DNA of 64,000 nucleotides from Clostridium sp. AM58-1XD (GTDB lineage: Bacteria; Bacillota; Clostridia; Lachnospirales; Lachnospiraceae): positions 73,974 to 137,973 of the forward strand of contig NZ_QSDR01000009.1 of the NCBI RefSeq assembly GCF_003464085.1, given 5' to 3'. Shown here piece after piece: positions 1-10,851 of the stretch. The translations under genes were made by a program, and so were the position numbers. The notes below the pieces were generated by a model. The model searched no databases. It was not told the DNA's origin and saw only the letters and a program-made list of their open reading frames with translations. Each line of letters opens with the position of its first letter. The first letter of the stretch is position 1.

Positions 1-708
1 CACACAGGAAATTCCATGCCTGAATTTCCCCACATATGCCCGGATTACTTCATCTGCCTTCCGGGTAGTAATCTGAAGCGTCACCCTCTCATACCTGTGG
101 TGGAAGGACGATATGATCTTTGTGGACACGAACTGGAACAGGATGGAATAGCCTGCATACTTCCAGCCGAAAATCAGCCCGAAAATCGAGAGAATCAGCA
201 CATTGCCCGCGAATACGTATCCCCAGATCGATTTTCCTGTCTTATTGGAAACGTAAAGTGCAATAAAATCGGTTCCTCCTGTAGAGGCGTTGCCGCGAAG
301 GGCGATCACGATGGAAAATCCCATCAGCACGCCTCCGAACAGTACATTCAGGATCTGATCCTGAAACATCACCTGAAAATCGCATATTTTTAAGAGCGCA
401 CTCGTCAGCAATACCTGAACAAGGGAAAACACCGTAAATTTCATATTAATACTTCGGCTGCAGAGAATTGCTACAGGAAGGTTCAGGAGCACCATGCCCA
501 GCGATGTGGAAAAGTGGAATCCAAGAAGCTCTGCAACACGGTCCAGCAGTATGGCAATCCCAGTAAATCCGCCGGACAGCAGTCCCGCAGGATTAATAAA
601 TGCCTGAATCACATACGTCTGCAGAACTGCGGAAATAATCACTGCAAATAAAGTAATCGTATATCGAACACGGATATCTTTTTTAATGTTCTTCCATCTC
701 TCCAGCAT
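1..708 (-). CDS. YitT family membrane protein, C-terminus cut by window start
   Basis: An open frame of 236 codons runs off the window edge without a stop. The translation starts MLERWKNIKKDIRVRY and has several hydrophobic segments, including a glycine-rich stretch ALRGNASTGGTDFIALY typical of the YitT/DUF161 family. It ends in a soluble DUF2179-like part (ITTRKADEVIRAYVG) at the window edge. The ATG at 708 is chosen because AGGCAGGA lies about 7 nt upstream; an in-frame ATG at 726 has a weaker site. YitT proteins are polytopic membrane proteins of poorly known, probably transport, function. Family assignment is firm; function is not. Confidence 0.85.
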   Translation of the reverse strand, partial: MLERWKNIKKDIRVRYTITLFAVIISAVLQTYVIQAFINPAGLLSGGFTGIAILLDRVAELLGFHFSTSLGMVLLNLPVAILCSRSINMKFTVFSLVQVLLTSALLKICDFQVMFQDQILNVLFGGVLMGFSIVIALRGNASTGGTDFIALYVSNKTGKSIWGYVFAGNVLILSIFGLIFGWKYAGYSILFQFVSTKIISSFHHRYERVTLQITTRKADEVIRAYVGKFRHGISCV

Positions 709-1106
709 AAAATGTTCCTGCCTCATTATACATATTTATTTCTCCGTAAAGGATTTCTCTTCTCACATTCTACCCTTTTTTCGCATTAATAACAACATAT
801 AATTTATATAAGATATAATTAAAAAAGGAAGCGCTTTTCCCCCAAAAAGCACTCCCTTAGTCACGAACAACCCAACAACACTATATTTGTTACCCCGAAT
901 TTGTGAAACACAATTTTCAGCATTGTGTTTCCTGTGTAATAATATAGCTCTTTTACCTGCTTTTGTCAACCGTTTCATTGTGATTTTTGCACAAATATTG
1001 GTATTCAGAATATACTTTTTTGTTTTTTATTTATAAATTCATTTTTCATAATTTCTCCAAAACTGCACATACTTCTTCTATGCCAAGTTTATAAAAGGAG
1101 TTTATT
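709..1106. other. AT-rich intergenic region with an inverted repeat
   Basis: This 398-bp divergent gap between the yitT-like and spoVAF-like genes holds the minus-strand promoter noted separately. It also has a perfect 9-bp inverted repeat AAACACAAT (906-914) / ATTGTGTTT (922-930) with a 7-nt loop. The repeat could be an operator or a weak hairpin. A 71-codon minus-strand frame here lacks a ribosome-binding site and is not called. Confidence 0.4.
767..795 (-). promoter_or_regulatory. Predicted sigma-A promoter for the yitT-like gene
   Basis: Read on the minus strand: TTGTTA, a 17-bp spacer, then TAGAAT, about 60 bp upstream of the start codon. Hexamers match the consensus at 4/6 and 5/6 with ideal spacing. 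Predicted from sequence only. Confidence 0.5.
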
Positions 1107-2525
1107 ATGCAGTTTTCGAAGAACTTATCTGAAAATATGAAACAATTACAGAAAACCCTGCAGGTGGATACCAACTTCGACGTCGTCTATCGTACCATTC
1201 AGATCGGCGGCCGGGAAGCATGTCTGTATTTTGTAGACGGCTTTACAAAGGATGAGGTCCTGCTCCGCCTGATTCAGGGCTTTACCAGCCTGAAACCAGA
1301 TGATATGCCGGAAGATGCCCACGGATTTTCCAAAAAATATCTTCCCTATGGTGAAGTGGGACTGATTAAAGATGAAAATACCATGGTTACCCAGCTGCTT
1401 ATGGGCATCACCTGCCTTTTCATTGACGGATATGATTCCTGCCTGACGATTGACTGCCGAACATATCCTGCCCGCAGTGTGGGCGAACCAGAAAAAGACA
1501 AGGTCCTGCGGGGTTCCAGAGACGGCTTTGTGGAAACTCTGATTTTTAATACGGCGCTGATCCGGCGGCGTATCCGTGATCCAAAACTGACGATGGAAAT
1601 TATGACAGCCGGAGAGAGCTCCCATACGGATATCGCCATATGTTATATGAAAAACAGGGTCGACGAAAACCTGCTCTACATGATTAAGACCAGGATCGAA
1701 AACCTTCATGTGGACGCCCTGACAATGAACCAGGAAAGCCTTGCCGAGTGCATCTATCCGCACAAATGGTACAATCCGTTCCCCAAATTCAAATTTTCCG
1801 AACGGCCCGATACGGCAGCTGCCTCCATTCTGGAAGGCAATATCATCATACTGGTGGACAATTCTCCTGCCGCCATGATCCTGCCTTCCTCTGTATTCGA
1901 TATTATCGAGGAAGCAGACGATTACTATTTTCCTCCTGTGACAGGTACTTATCTGCGCCTTTCCAGGATGACAATATCCCTGCTTTCCCTGCTGCTGACC
2001 CCGATCTGGCTGCTTTTAATCCAGAATCCCGACTATATTCCATCCTGGCTGGAATTCATACAGCTGGCCGACGAAACGCACGTGCCGATCATATGGCAGC
2101 TTCTGATCCTGGAATTTGCCATCGACGGCCTTCGGCTGGCGGCCGTCAACACTCCCAGCATGCTGACTACGCCTCTGAGTGTTATCGCCGGTATCGTTCT
2201 GGGTGAATACTCGGTGAAATCCGGCTGGTTCAACAGCGAAACCATGCTCTATATGGCCTTCGTGACCATTGCCAACTATTCCCAGTCCAGCTTTGAACTG
2301 GGCTATGCGCTGAAATTCATGCGCGTAATCATCCTGATCCTCACAGCTGTTTTCAACGTATGGGGATTTGCGGCCGGAGTAATTTTATCCGTATGTGCCG
2401 TCGTCTTTAACAAAACCATAGCAGGAAAAAGCTATATATATCCGATTATGCCATTCAGCTGGAATGAAATACGCAAGCGTTTTCTGCGCGGGCGTCTGCC
2501 TCATACCGACAAGGCCTCTCATTAA
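1107..2525 (+). CDS. spoVAF: GerA-family spore germination protein, SpoVAF-like
   Basis: The 472-residue product matches the GerA/SpoVAF family: a soluble N-terminal half of about 270 residues, the family signature SERPDTAAASILEGNI near 225-240, then 4-5 hydrophobic segments from about 285 to 450 and a short basic tail. SpoVAF proteins sit in the inner spore membrane and help germination signalling. The gene stands alone, without gerB/gerC partners or spoVA genes nearby, so the SpoVAF label rests on the lack of a long hydrophilic N-terminal extension as well as context. The start has a strong AAAAGGAG site about 6 nt upstream. It could instead be an orphan GerA subunit. Confidence 0.8.
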   Translation: MQFSKNLSENMKQLQKTLQVDTNFDVVYRTIQIGGREACLYFVDGFTKDEVLLRLIQGFTSLKPDDMPEDAHGFSKKYLPYGEVGLIKDENTMVTQLLMGITCLFIDGYDSCLTIDCRTYPARSVGEPEKDKVLRGSRDGFVETLIFNTALIRRRIRDPKLTMEIMTAGESSHTDIAICYMKNRVDENLLYMIKTRIENLHVDALTMNQESLAECIYPHKWYNPFPKFKFSERPDTAAASILEGNIIILVDNSPAAMILPSSVFDIIEEADDYYFPPVTGTYLRLSRMTISLLSLLLTPIWLLLIQNPDYIPSWLEFIQLADETHVPIIWQLLILEFAIDGLRLAAVNTPSMLTTPLSVIAGIVLGEYSVKSGWFNSETMLYMAFVTIANYSQSSFELGYALKFMRVIILILTAVFNVWGFAAGVILSVCAVVFNKTIAGKSYIYPIMPFSWNEIRKRFLRGRLPHTDKASH

Positions 2526-2600
2526 TTAAAAGCCCTGGATATTCCTGCTGCGCCTTAAAGCTTCAGCGGACAGGCGCTCAAATCAGCTGTGGAAATCGAT

Positions 2601-2629
2601 TTGACGTACTTTTACAGATACAGTATACT
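2601..2629 (+). promoter_or_regulatory. Predicted sigma-A promoter for the DNA glycosylase gene
   Basis: TTGACG, a 17-bp spacer and TATACT (each 5/6 to consensus) lie 55 bp upstream of the 2684 start codon. This separates the gene from the upstream germination gene as its own transcription unit. Confidence 0.65.
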
Positions 2630-2683
2630 ACGTAAAAAGAGAAACCGATTATACACATTCTGATAAGAAAGACAGGTCTGAAT

Positions 2684-3538
2684 ATGATTAAAATAACAAC
2701 CGATTATTTCCAGATTGACCAGATTGCCGATTCCGGCCAGTGCTTCCGCATGAATCCCCTCCCGGAAGGCGGCTATTCGGTAATCAGCTGCGGCCGTTTC
2801 CTGAAAATTTCACAGGAAGGAACTTCCATTACCTTCGACTGCCCGGAAGAAGACGTCCCTTTCTGGCATGAATATTTCGATTTAAACGGTGATTACCGCC
2901 GGATGGCCGCTTCTGTCCTGCCTCATGACCATTACCTGAAACAGGCTGCTGAATTTGGAAAGGGCATACGCATTCTGAAGCAGGATCCTTGGGAAATGAT
3001 CATCACGTTTATTATTTCCCAGCAAAAGACCATTCCGAAAATCAAGGAAGCAGTGGAGCAGCTGAGCATGCATTACGGAAAGAAAAAGAAGGTGCAGGAT
3101 TGCACCTTCTATTCCTTCCCCACTCCTGAGGAACTGTCACTTGCTTCTGTCCAGGATCTGATGGACCTGAAACTGGGTTACCGGGCAAAATACATATACA
3201 GGACGTGCCGCGATACAAAAGACGGCGTTCTCGACATCGCCTCTCTTTCCACCATGGATTATGACAGCGCTATGGACTATCTTTCCCGCTTTTACGGAAT
3301 CGGCCGGAAGGTCGCCAACTGCATCTGCCTTTTCGGCCTTCATCATATCGACGCTTTTCCTGTAGATACATGGATACAGAAGATCCTTCAGCGGGAATAC
3401 TATTTAAAAAAATATGACAAGCTTCCAAAATGCAAAGTATATGATACGATCATTCAGGAGCATTTCGGACGCTACCGCGGCTATGCCGGCGTCATGCAGC
3501 AATACATATTCTATTACGAGAGAAACCGGCAGGATTAA
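2684..3538 (+). CDS. ogg: 8-oxoguanine DNA glycosylase/AP lyase, OGG1 type
   Basis: A 284-residue protein with the two-part OGG1 layout: an N-terminal TBP-like beta domain (about 1-110, with the DSGQCFRM segment) and an HhH-GPD domain. The hairpin and catalytic segment FYGIGRKVANCICLFG carries the nucleophilic lysine (K209), and PVDTW carries the conserved aspartate (D228). The enzyme removes oxidised guanine and nicks the abasic site in base-excision repair. Its stop codon overlaps the stop of the convergent MATE gene. The ribosome-binding site is weak, but a good promoter lies just upstream. Family assignment is firm. Confidence 0.9.
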   Translation: MIKITTDYFQIDQIADSGQCFRMNPLPEGGYSVISCGRFLKISQEGTSITFDCPEEDVPFWHEYFDLNGDYRRMAASVLPHDHYLKQAAEFGKGIRILKQDPWEMIITFIISQQKTIPKIKEAVEQLSMHYGKKKKVQDCTFYSFPTPEELSLASVQDLMDLKLGYRAKYIYRTCRDTKDGVLDIASLSTMDYDSAMDYLSRFYGIGRKVANCICLFGLHHIDAFPVDTWIQKILQREYYLKKYDKLPKCKVYDTIIQEHFGRYRGYAGVMQQYIFYYERNRQD

Positions 3539-4923
3539 TTTGATTCCGGAATTTTCTCTTCCAACGTATTCACCTGGCGCTTCACTACTCTCCTTAAAAA
3601 CAGCACGCTCAAGCCGAAGGAAAACAGTTCTGCGATAGGGAAAGACCACCAGATCGCAGAGAGCCCTCCAATTTTAGCCAGGATATACGCTGACGGAAGC
3701 AGTACGAGAAGCTGACGCACGATCGAAACGATCAGGCTTAAAAAGCCATGTGACATAGCTTGAAAAACGGATGAACAGATAATACAGAAACCGGCCAGCA
3801 GAAAGCTGATGCTGATGATTCTGAGTGCCGGAACTCCAATTTCCATCATGTTGTCGGAGGCATTGAAAATGGCCAGCAGACCGCCTGTATACAATTGGAA
3901 AACAGAAAATCCCGCAACCATGATCACCATTGCACAGACAATACCGGAAAAAATCGCCTGCTTGATCCTCTTTCCCTTTCTCGCTCCATAATTATATGCA
4001 ATAATCGGAACGAGGCCATTGTTCATTCCGAATACAGGCATAAATATAAAGCTCTGTATTTTGAAATAAACGCCGAACACTGCCGCTGCCGTAGATGTAA
4101 ATGCGATCAGAATTTTGTTCATTCCAAATGTCATGACAGAGCCGATGGACATCATTATGATGGATGGTATCCCCACGCTGTAAATTCCCCGCACCGTGTG
4201 GCCGGACCATGAAAATCCCTTCAGAGAAACATGGATTTCCCTGTTTTTCTCCCTGTTGAACCAGTATGCCATCACAGCCGCTACCATCTGTCCCGTTACA
4301 GTTGCTGCAGCAGCGCCTGAGACGCCCATCTTCGGGAAGCCAAACAGTCCGAAAATCATAATCGGGTCCAGGATAATATTGATAATCGCTCCCGTTCCCT
4401 GCGTTACCATCGTATAGATTGTTTTTCCTGTTGACTGAAGAAGGCGTTCAAACGTCATCTGAAATGCCATTCCAAACGAGAAAACGCAGCAGATCAGCAG
4501 ATAATCACGGCCGTATTCGATGATCTGTGTATCTGCTGTCTGGATCGTGTAAAAGGAATTTGCAAACAGCAGCCCGAATGCCAGAAACGCGATATAGCTG
4601 ATTCCTGCAAGAATAACTCCGTGGTCTGCCACGCTGTTCGCTTTTTCCGTATTCTTTTCTCCTAGGCTTCGGGAAAGCAGTGCATTGATACCTACTCCTG
4701 TTCCTGAAAACACGGAAATCATAAGGTTCTGTACGGGAAATGCCAGTGAAACCGCGGTCAGTGCATTCTCATTCAGCCTTGCGACGAACATGCTGTCCAC
4801 GATATTGTACAGGGCCTGTACCAGCATGGAAATCATCATCGGCAGGGACATGCTGATCAAAAGTTTCGGCACCGGCATGGTACCCATTTTATTTTCCGTC
4901 TTTGGTATTTCTTTTCTGTCCAT
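3535..4923 (-). CDS. MATE family multidrug/Na+ or H+ antiporter
   Basis: The 462-residue membrane protein has about 12 predicted transmembrane helices and the MATE pattern of two homologous halves, seen in PMMISMLVQALYNIVDSMFVA near the N-terminus and in GVSGAAAATVTGQM before the second half. MATE exporters expel cationic drugs or metabolites using Na+ or H+ gradients. The start at 4923 is preferred because GGAG lies 9 nt upstream; an ATG 15 nt earlier (4938) has little upstream signal. The stop shares the palindrome TTAA with the convergent glycosylase gene, leaving no room for an intervening terminator. Substrate unknown. Confidence 0.9.
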   Translation of the reverse strand: MDRKEIPKTENKMGTMPVPKLLISMSLPMMISMLVQALYNIVDSMFVARLNENALTAVSLAFPVQNLMISVFSGTGVGINALLSRSLGEKNTEKANSVADHGVILAGISYIAFLAFGLLFANSFYTIQTADTQIIEYGRDYLLICCVFSFGMAFQMTFERLLQSTGKTIYTMVTQGTGAIINIILDPIMIFGLFGFPKMGVSGAAAATVTGQMVAAVMAYWFNREKNREIHVSLKGFSWSGHTVRGIYSVGIPSIIMMSIGSVMTFGMNKILIAFTSTAAAVFGVYFKIQSFIFMPVFGMNNGLVPIIAYNYGARKGKRIKQAIFSGIVCAMVIMVAGFSVFQLYTGGLLAIFNASDNMMEIGVPALRIISISFLLAGFCIICSSVFQAMSHGFLSLIVSIVRQLLVLLPSAYILAKIGGLSAIWWSFPIAELFSFGLSVLFLRRVVKRQVNTLEEKIPESN

Positions 4924-5006
4924 ATATCCATTCTCCATTCTGAATTCTTTTGTCTAACCAGGCATAACATGTACGCTCCGCTCGCATGTCACCGCCTTCA
5001 ACCAAA

Positions 5007-5049
5007 GAGAAATCCGGATTGCGGCCAAAGCCGTATCTCCGGATTTCTC
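5007..5049 (-). terminator. Hairpin terminator after guaB
   Basis: Perfect 12-bp inverted repeat GAGAAATCCGGA (5007-5018) / TCCGGATTTCTC (5038-5049) with a 19-nt loop, 34 bp downstream of the guaB stop. The U-run on the minus strand is short (TTTGG), so termination may be only partial. Confidence 0.6.
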
Positions 5050-5082
5050 CATTCAGTTATATCTATAATACCATTTTCTCCA

Positions 5083-6561
<1,479 letters not shown>

Positions 6562-6606
6562 TTATTATTAAATATTTTAATAAATACTTTAAGGTTATTA
6601 GTACTT

Positions 6607-6635
6607 AATTTAACAGAATTTCCCTCTCTTGTCAA
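6607..6635 (-). promoter_or_regulatory. Predicted guaB promoter
   Basis: Minus-strand TTGACA, 17-bp spacer, TAAATT, ending 70 bp before the guaB start codon. The -35 is perfect and the -10 matches 4/6. I see no riboswitch-like fold in the short leader. Confidence 0.55.
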
Positions 6636-6678
6636 ACATACAATCATTAATTTTACTTATCCAAACTTATTAAACGCT

Positions 6679-7701
6679 TTAATAGGGCTGAACCACTCCG
6701 TACAGCGCGTCGTCCTCTTCTCCTATGTAGTAAAGAAGCGTGGTATACCCATCGCCTTCTGTCCAGATCCATTCGTCCTCATCTGGTTCTCTGTTTCTGA
6801 TTTCTTCCATATTCAGAGAAATGCCCAGAACAGGGCCTACCGCCTCCCATAAGGATTCTGCCTCTTCTCTCGTTTTCAGAACGCTGCGCAGGGCGTGGAT
6901 CTCTTCTGTCACAGAATCGTAAGCAATCTCTACATAAGAATCAAGCGACTCTGTGTCGGATTGAATAACAAACTGGTCTGTTGAGGCATAATAAGTCGTC
7001 GTATGGCTCTCTGTTCTCATCTCCTGATTTGATACATCCGTCCTCATTTCCGCAATTTCATATCCATGTTCCTTCAGCCAGCTCTCAACGGCCGGGTGCA
7101 CGTCTTCCAGAACTGCCGGAAAATGATTGAATCCATTGCACCGCTCATCTCCGATCACCGGGTCTTCTATCAGTTCTACCTTTTCCGTCGTTTCCTTCAT
7201 TCCCCCGGCGTGCACCATTTCCCCAAAATCCTCCAACAGTCCCCGGATCGAGCCGGACAGCCCCACCACGACGTTAATAATCATAACTGCAGCGATAACG
7301 ATAAAGAGACTCCCGGCTGAACTCTTCTTTTTTCGTTTCCCGTTCTCCGCTGGACGGGTGGGAATACCCGCCATACGGCTCGGGCGGTCTGCGGTCTGGT
7401 TCTGATGGACTGCCGTACGATTCGGACGATCTGCCCCGCGGCCTAAATGGCTCGAATGGCCTTCTGTACGGCCCGGACCGGCGGACAGGCGGGCAGGCTT
7501 CCTTCTATCTTCTTTTTTCTCGTACGCCCCAGCGTTGTGGTATTCACATTTGTCTTCATATTCCGGATGCCTTTCATTCAGGTAATAATCTACATCCATA
7601 TAAAACGGTTTCCTCACCCATCGCCTGCACACCGGGCAGAAATTCCCCGCCGCCAGCTTCGTATCGCATATCGGACATATCTTTCTCTGCATATCAGCCA
7701 T
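6679..7701 (-). CDS. Zinc-ribbon membrane protein of unknown function
   Basis: A 340-residue protein not recognised beyond its architecture. Residues 9-25 hold two CxxC pairs (CPIC and CPVC), a zinc ribbon. About 60-120 is a basic, proline- and arginine-rich low-complexity linker with RPNRTAV/RPSRMAG-like repeats. A single transmembrane helix (SLFIVIAAVMIINVVVGL) follows near 130-150, and the C-terminal 190 residues form an acidic, probably extracellular domain. The likely topology is zinc ribbon inside and sensor-like domain outside. GAGGAGG sits immediately before the ATG. It is flanked by guaB and a two-component system, with no obvious operon partner. Confidence 0.75.
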   Translation of the reverse strand: MADMQRKICPICDTKLAAGNFCPVCRRWVRKPFYMDVDYYLNERHPEYEDKCEYHNAGAYEKKEDRRKPARLSAGPGRTEGHSSHLGRGADRPNRTAVHQNQTADRPSRMAGIPTRPAENGKRKKKSSAGSLFIVIAAVMIINVVVGLSGSIRGLLEDFGEMVHAGGMKETTEKVELIEDPVIGDERCNGFNHFPAVLEDVHPAVESWLKEHGYEIAEMRTDVSNQEMRTESHTTTYYASTDQFVIQSDTESLDSYVEIAYDSVTEEIHALRSVLKTREEAESLWEAVGPVLGISLNMEEIRNREPDEDEWIWTEGDGYTTLLYYIGEEDDALYGVVQPY

Positions 7702-7872
7702 GCCTCCTCTATGTTTATTCCATATCCATGATTGACCTCTCTGCGGTCATTGTACCATGTCCCACATCTTTTTTCCATAGACAGCCGGTTAATTTTCCGG
7801 TACTGAACACAGAAGGCTTATATCCCGTCTTTTGGCGCTTTAATTTAATCTCCTTTAATAGTTGCCGTTCGT

Positions 7873-9309
7873 TTATGAAATAGTCCCGGGAAGTTTAAGA
7901 ATAAATCTGGCTCCCTTCTCCCGGTTTTCCACTTCTATGCTCCCTCCCATATATTCGAGAGAAGATTTCGCAATGGTGAGGCCGATTCCATGATTTCCTG
8001 ATTTTCCCCTGTAAAACCGCTCAAATATACGGTCTCTGTCCTCTGGAGCAATGCCAGGCCCGTCGTCCTCTACGATGACCGTGCCAGGTTCTTTCAGACG
8101 GACCCACACCTCTTTTTCTGCATACCGAACGGCATTGGCCGCCACATTATAAAAAGCCTGAAACAGCAGAGAGCCGTCCGCTTCTATCATGATTTCCTGC
8201 TCTTCCTTATCCAGATGAATTTCCGTCTTTCTTCCCACTGTCAGCCCGTTCAGCTTTTCCAGACTTTCCTCGATGAATTCGCCCAGGCATATCTCTTCCA
8301 TACACAGATTCTGTTCCCTGCTGTCAATTCTGGAGATCATAAGAATTCCGTCCACCAGTTCCTTCATACGCAAGCTTTCCGACATAATGACGGAAGCCGC
8401 TTTTTCCATCTCTTCTCCTTTAAATACGCCGCACTGGATTCCCTGGGCATATCCGCACACAGACATGAGCGGCGTTCTGAGTTCATGAGAGACATTCTGA
8501 AAAAATTCCTTCTGCAGCCGGTCGCTCTGCTCCAGTTCTCCAGCCATTTGCTCCATGGAAAGATGAAGCGCATTGATTTCCCTGACCGGATATACTCCCG
8601 TTTCCCGTTCAAAACAGCCGTTTCCGATCTCCTCCGCCCGTCTGCACAGCCGTTTTACCGGCCTGGAAATGCTGCCCGATACCGTCCAGACTGCTGCTGC
8701 CGCACAGACAGCCAGAAGAGCCGTAATAAAGAAGACCATTCTGCCTGCCATCACTAAAAGCTGTTTTTCATCCAGCACGGCCGCATATGCAGCCAGATAT
8801 TTTGCCCGGACGTTTCCCTCTCCCGTCCCCTCTCTGATTACGACAATGTATTCTTCTCCTCCTGCATTCAGTTTTGCCGGAATGCTTTTCCCGCCCTCCG
8901 GCGGACTGTTTTCGATCAGGTTACGTATTCCGTTTTCCAGCTCCGTCAGCTTATCTTCTTCCTCCTGTTTTGGATACGTCCTCTTGAGCTTCGTGTTGAA
9001 TACCATCATATCCGCCTGATTTGTACTGTCCTTCATATAGCTTTTCAAAGCGCTAAGCAGGCGTTTTGACCTTTCTTTTTCCAATTGCCTCTCATCTGCT
9101 TCTGTTCCGGCCAGCTCCTCCTCCGCCGCCTGTTCCGTATTCTGAATCATCTGGTCCGTATCGATCAGCAGGCTGTCCAGCTCTTTTGCAGCCACGGATA
9201 TGACGTATCTCTCTGATATAGCTCCGAACAGGAGCCAGGTCATCACGGGAAACAGCACCAGCAGAAGGCCGACAGGCAGAAATATGTGAAATCGTATACT
9301 GTTTTTCAT
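7873..9309 (-). CDS. Sensor histidine kinase, HAMP type
   Basis: The 478-residue membrane kinase has TM1 near residues 7-29, an extracellular sensor region of about 170 residues with an acidic helical first half, TM2 near 200-220, and a HAMP linker. The HisKA motif NVSHELRTPL carries the phosphorylated histidine. The HATPase domain shows an N-box (NVAANAVRYAE) and DDGPGI G1 box. ATG 9309 is chosen over an upstream in-frame ATG because GGAGG lies 6 nt before it and it begins one base after the response-regulator stop. It pairs with the upstream response regulator; stimulus unknown, perhaps envelope-related given the divergent secreted protein. Confidence 0.9.
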   Translation of the reverse strand: MKNSIRFHIFLPVGLLLVLFPVMTWLLFGAISERYVISVAAKELDSLLIDTDQMIQNTEQAAEEELAGTEADERQLEKERSKRLLSALKSYMKDSTNQADMMVFNTKLKRTYPKQEEEDKLTELENGIRNLIENSPPEGGKSIPAKLNAGGEEYIVVIREGTGEGNVRAKYLAAYAAVLDEKQLLVMAGRMVFFITALLAVCAAAAVWTVSGSISRPVKRLCRRAEEIGNGCFERETGVYPVREINALHLSMEQMAGELEQSDRLQKEFFQNVSHELRTPLMSVCGYAQGIQCGVFKGEEMEKAASVIMSESLRMKELVDGILMISRIDSREQNLCMEEICLGEFIEESLEKLNGLTVGRKTEIHLDKEEQEIMIEADGSLLFQAFYNVAANAVRYAEKEVWVRLKEPGTVIVEDDGPGIAPEDRDRIFERFYRGKSGNHGIGLTIAKSSLEYMGGSIEVENREKGARFILKLPGTIS

Positions 9310-9310
9310 C

Positions 9311-10014
9311 TCATTCCTCCATAACCGACAGACGGAAACCATATCCCCATACCGTTTCGATCCGAACGAGGCTGCCGTTATCCCTCAGCTTTTTCCGAGG
9401 CGTTTCAGCATATCGTCCACCGCCCTTGTATCCGTCTCATATCCGTCAAATTTCCATATATTTTTCAAAAGCTCCTTCTTTTCCACCGCCCTGTCGCGAT
9501 GCTCCGCCATGTAGACGATAAAGTCAAACTCCGTCGGCGTAAGCGGGAATTCCACGCCCTTTAAAAAGACAAGTCTCGTTTTTAAGTCCAGGCACAAATC
9601 TCCATATTCCAGCCTGATCTCTTCCTCCGTGTTCTGCTGTCTCTTTCCCATATCCATTCTGCGGAACAGGGCCCTGACCCTGGCAACCAGTTCCAGCGGA
9701 AGAAACGGCTTTACCATGTAATCGTCACTGCCCAGTGTTATTCCTGTAACTCTGTCAAGAGGGCTGTCCTTTGCCGAAACAATCAGGATGGGCACCGTGC
9801 TTTTCTGCCTGATTTCCGCACATATCTGAAATCCGTCCACACCTGGCATCATCACATCCAGTATTACCAGGTCTGGCTCCTCTTTTTCGAAAGCTTCCAT
9901 GAGACTGACACCGTCCGGAAAATCGCAAACCTCATATCCTTCATTGACAAGAAAGCTTCGGATCAGCTTTCGGATCGCTTCTTCATCATCTGCAATATAT
10001 ATTTTTCTGTCCAA
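9311..10014 (-). CDS. OmpR/PhoB-type response regulator, frameshifted in this sequence
   Basis: The receiver domain is intact: acidic pocket DDEE near residue 10, phosphoacceptor in VILDVMMPG, and the conserved lysine in VKPF. The winged-helix domain is broken near 9395-9398. As given the frame ends DDMLKRLGKS then stop, but the next frame continues RKKLRDNGSLVRIETVWGYGFRLSVMEE and stops at 9311, the expected winged-helix end. Restoring one base (CTCGG to CTCCGG) gives 234 residues, normal for the family. The kinase start follows after one base, so the genes are translationally coupled. A sequence error is more likely than real loss. Confidence 0.88.
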
Positions 10015-10233
10015 TGATATTCTCCTTTGCTCATTCTTTTCATCATCATACCCGATTCATCAGAACCGAAAACACATCACCAAGTGCTCCCAGTATATCA
10101 TCCCGCAATTTTTTCGTAAACATCTGCCACACATTTGCCACATTCCTTCCGTATTATTTCGCCAGTTCCATATGATACCATATAGGCACAGAAACAAAAT
10201 CGTTTCTGAAAATAAATAGAAAGAGGTGCTTAT

Positions 10234-10716
10234 ATGAAAAAACTGACAACCGCATTATTTACAGCCGCATTCCTCGGATGCATGACTATGACTTCATTCG
10301 CCGCACAGGCTTCACCGGAAGCGAAAGAATACAGAGAGTCCGCTTCTGAGATCAAAGATGAACTGAGCGAACTGAATGCTCAGATCAAAGCCGTTCAGAA
10401 GGAAAACAAATCTTATCAGGCTGAGTTGAAAGAGGCCAGAAAGGCTCGAAAAGAAGGCAGTACCACGGTAGAAAAAGAAGACTTCAAGAAGGCTGCCGAA
10501 CTGAATAAAAAGATTAAAGAACTCCGCGTCTCGCTGAAATCATCGTCTGCTGAACTGAAAAACGAACGGGCTTCTGTAAAGGAGAATAAAAAGCAGAAAA
10601 ATTATGACGAGGCCCTGGAATCCCTGGAAGCTCAGAACGGCATTCAGAAGGAACGGCTGGAAAAACTCAATGAAATTAACGATATCTGGGAAGAAATCCA
10701 TGCTGTTTTAAATTAA
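10234..10716 (+). CDS. Secreted coiled-coil protein
   Basis: 160 residues. A clear Sec signal peptide (MKKLTTALFTAAFLGCMTMTSFA, cleavage near AQA) is followed by a highly charged, Lys/Glu-rich chain with heptad-like spacing across almost the whole mature protein, so an elongated alpha-helical or coiled-coil fold is likely. It is not a recognised enzyme. It resembles small extracytoplasmic helical stress proteins such as the Spy/CpxP type only in general character. AGAGGTG precedes the ATG. It is divergent from the response regulator/kinase pair across 220 bp, which makes it a candidate target of that system. A strong hairpin ends the transcript. Confidence 0.75.
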   Translation: MKKLTTALFTAAFLGCMTMTSFAAQASPEAKEYRESASEIKDELSELNAQIKAVQKENKSYQAELKEARKARKEGSTTVEKEDFKKAAELNKKIKELRVSLKSSSAELKNERASVKENKKQKNYDEALESLEAQNGIQKERLEKLNEINDIWEEIHAVLN

Positions 10717-10770
10717 TCCATGCAAAACGGTAATGCCTTGACCAGGTATTTACAACATCATTTTCTATAA

Positions 10771-10823
10771 AAAGAGAGTGCTGCATAAAAGAAAAATCAT
10801 TACTTTTATGCAGCACTCTCTTT
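10771..10823. terminator. Strong bidirectional terminator
   Basis: Perfect 21-bp inverted repeat (10771-10791 / 10803-10823) with an 11-nt loop and A/T runs on both sides. It lies between the secreted coiled-coil gene and the convergent YczE-like gene and can serve both. Confidence 0.9.
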
Positions 10824-10851
10824 TCTGAGATAGATGGAACCGAAGCCCCTT

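Noticed and set aside
763..978. 71-codon minus-strand frame
   Set aside because: No ribosome-binding site, lies in an AT-rich promoter region, and no family resemblance.
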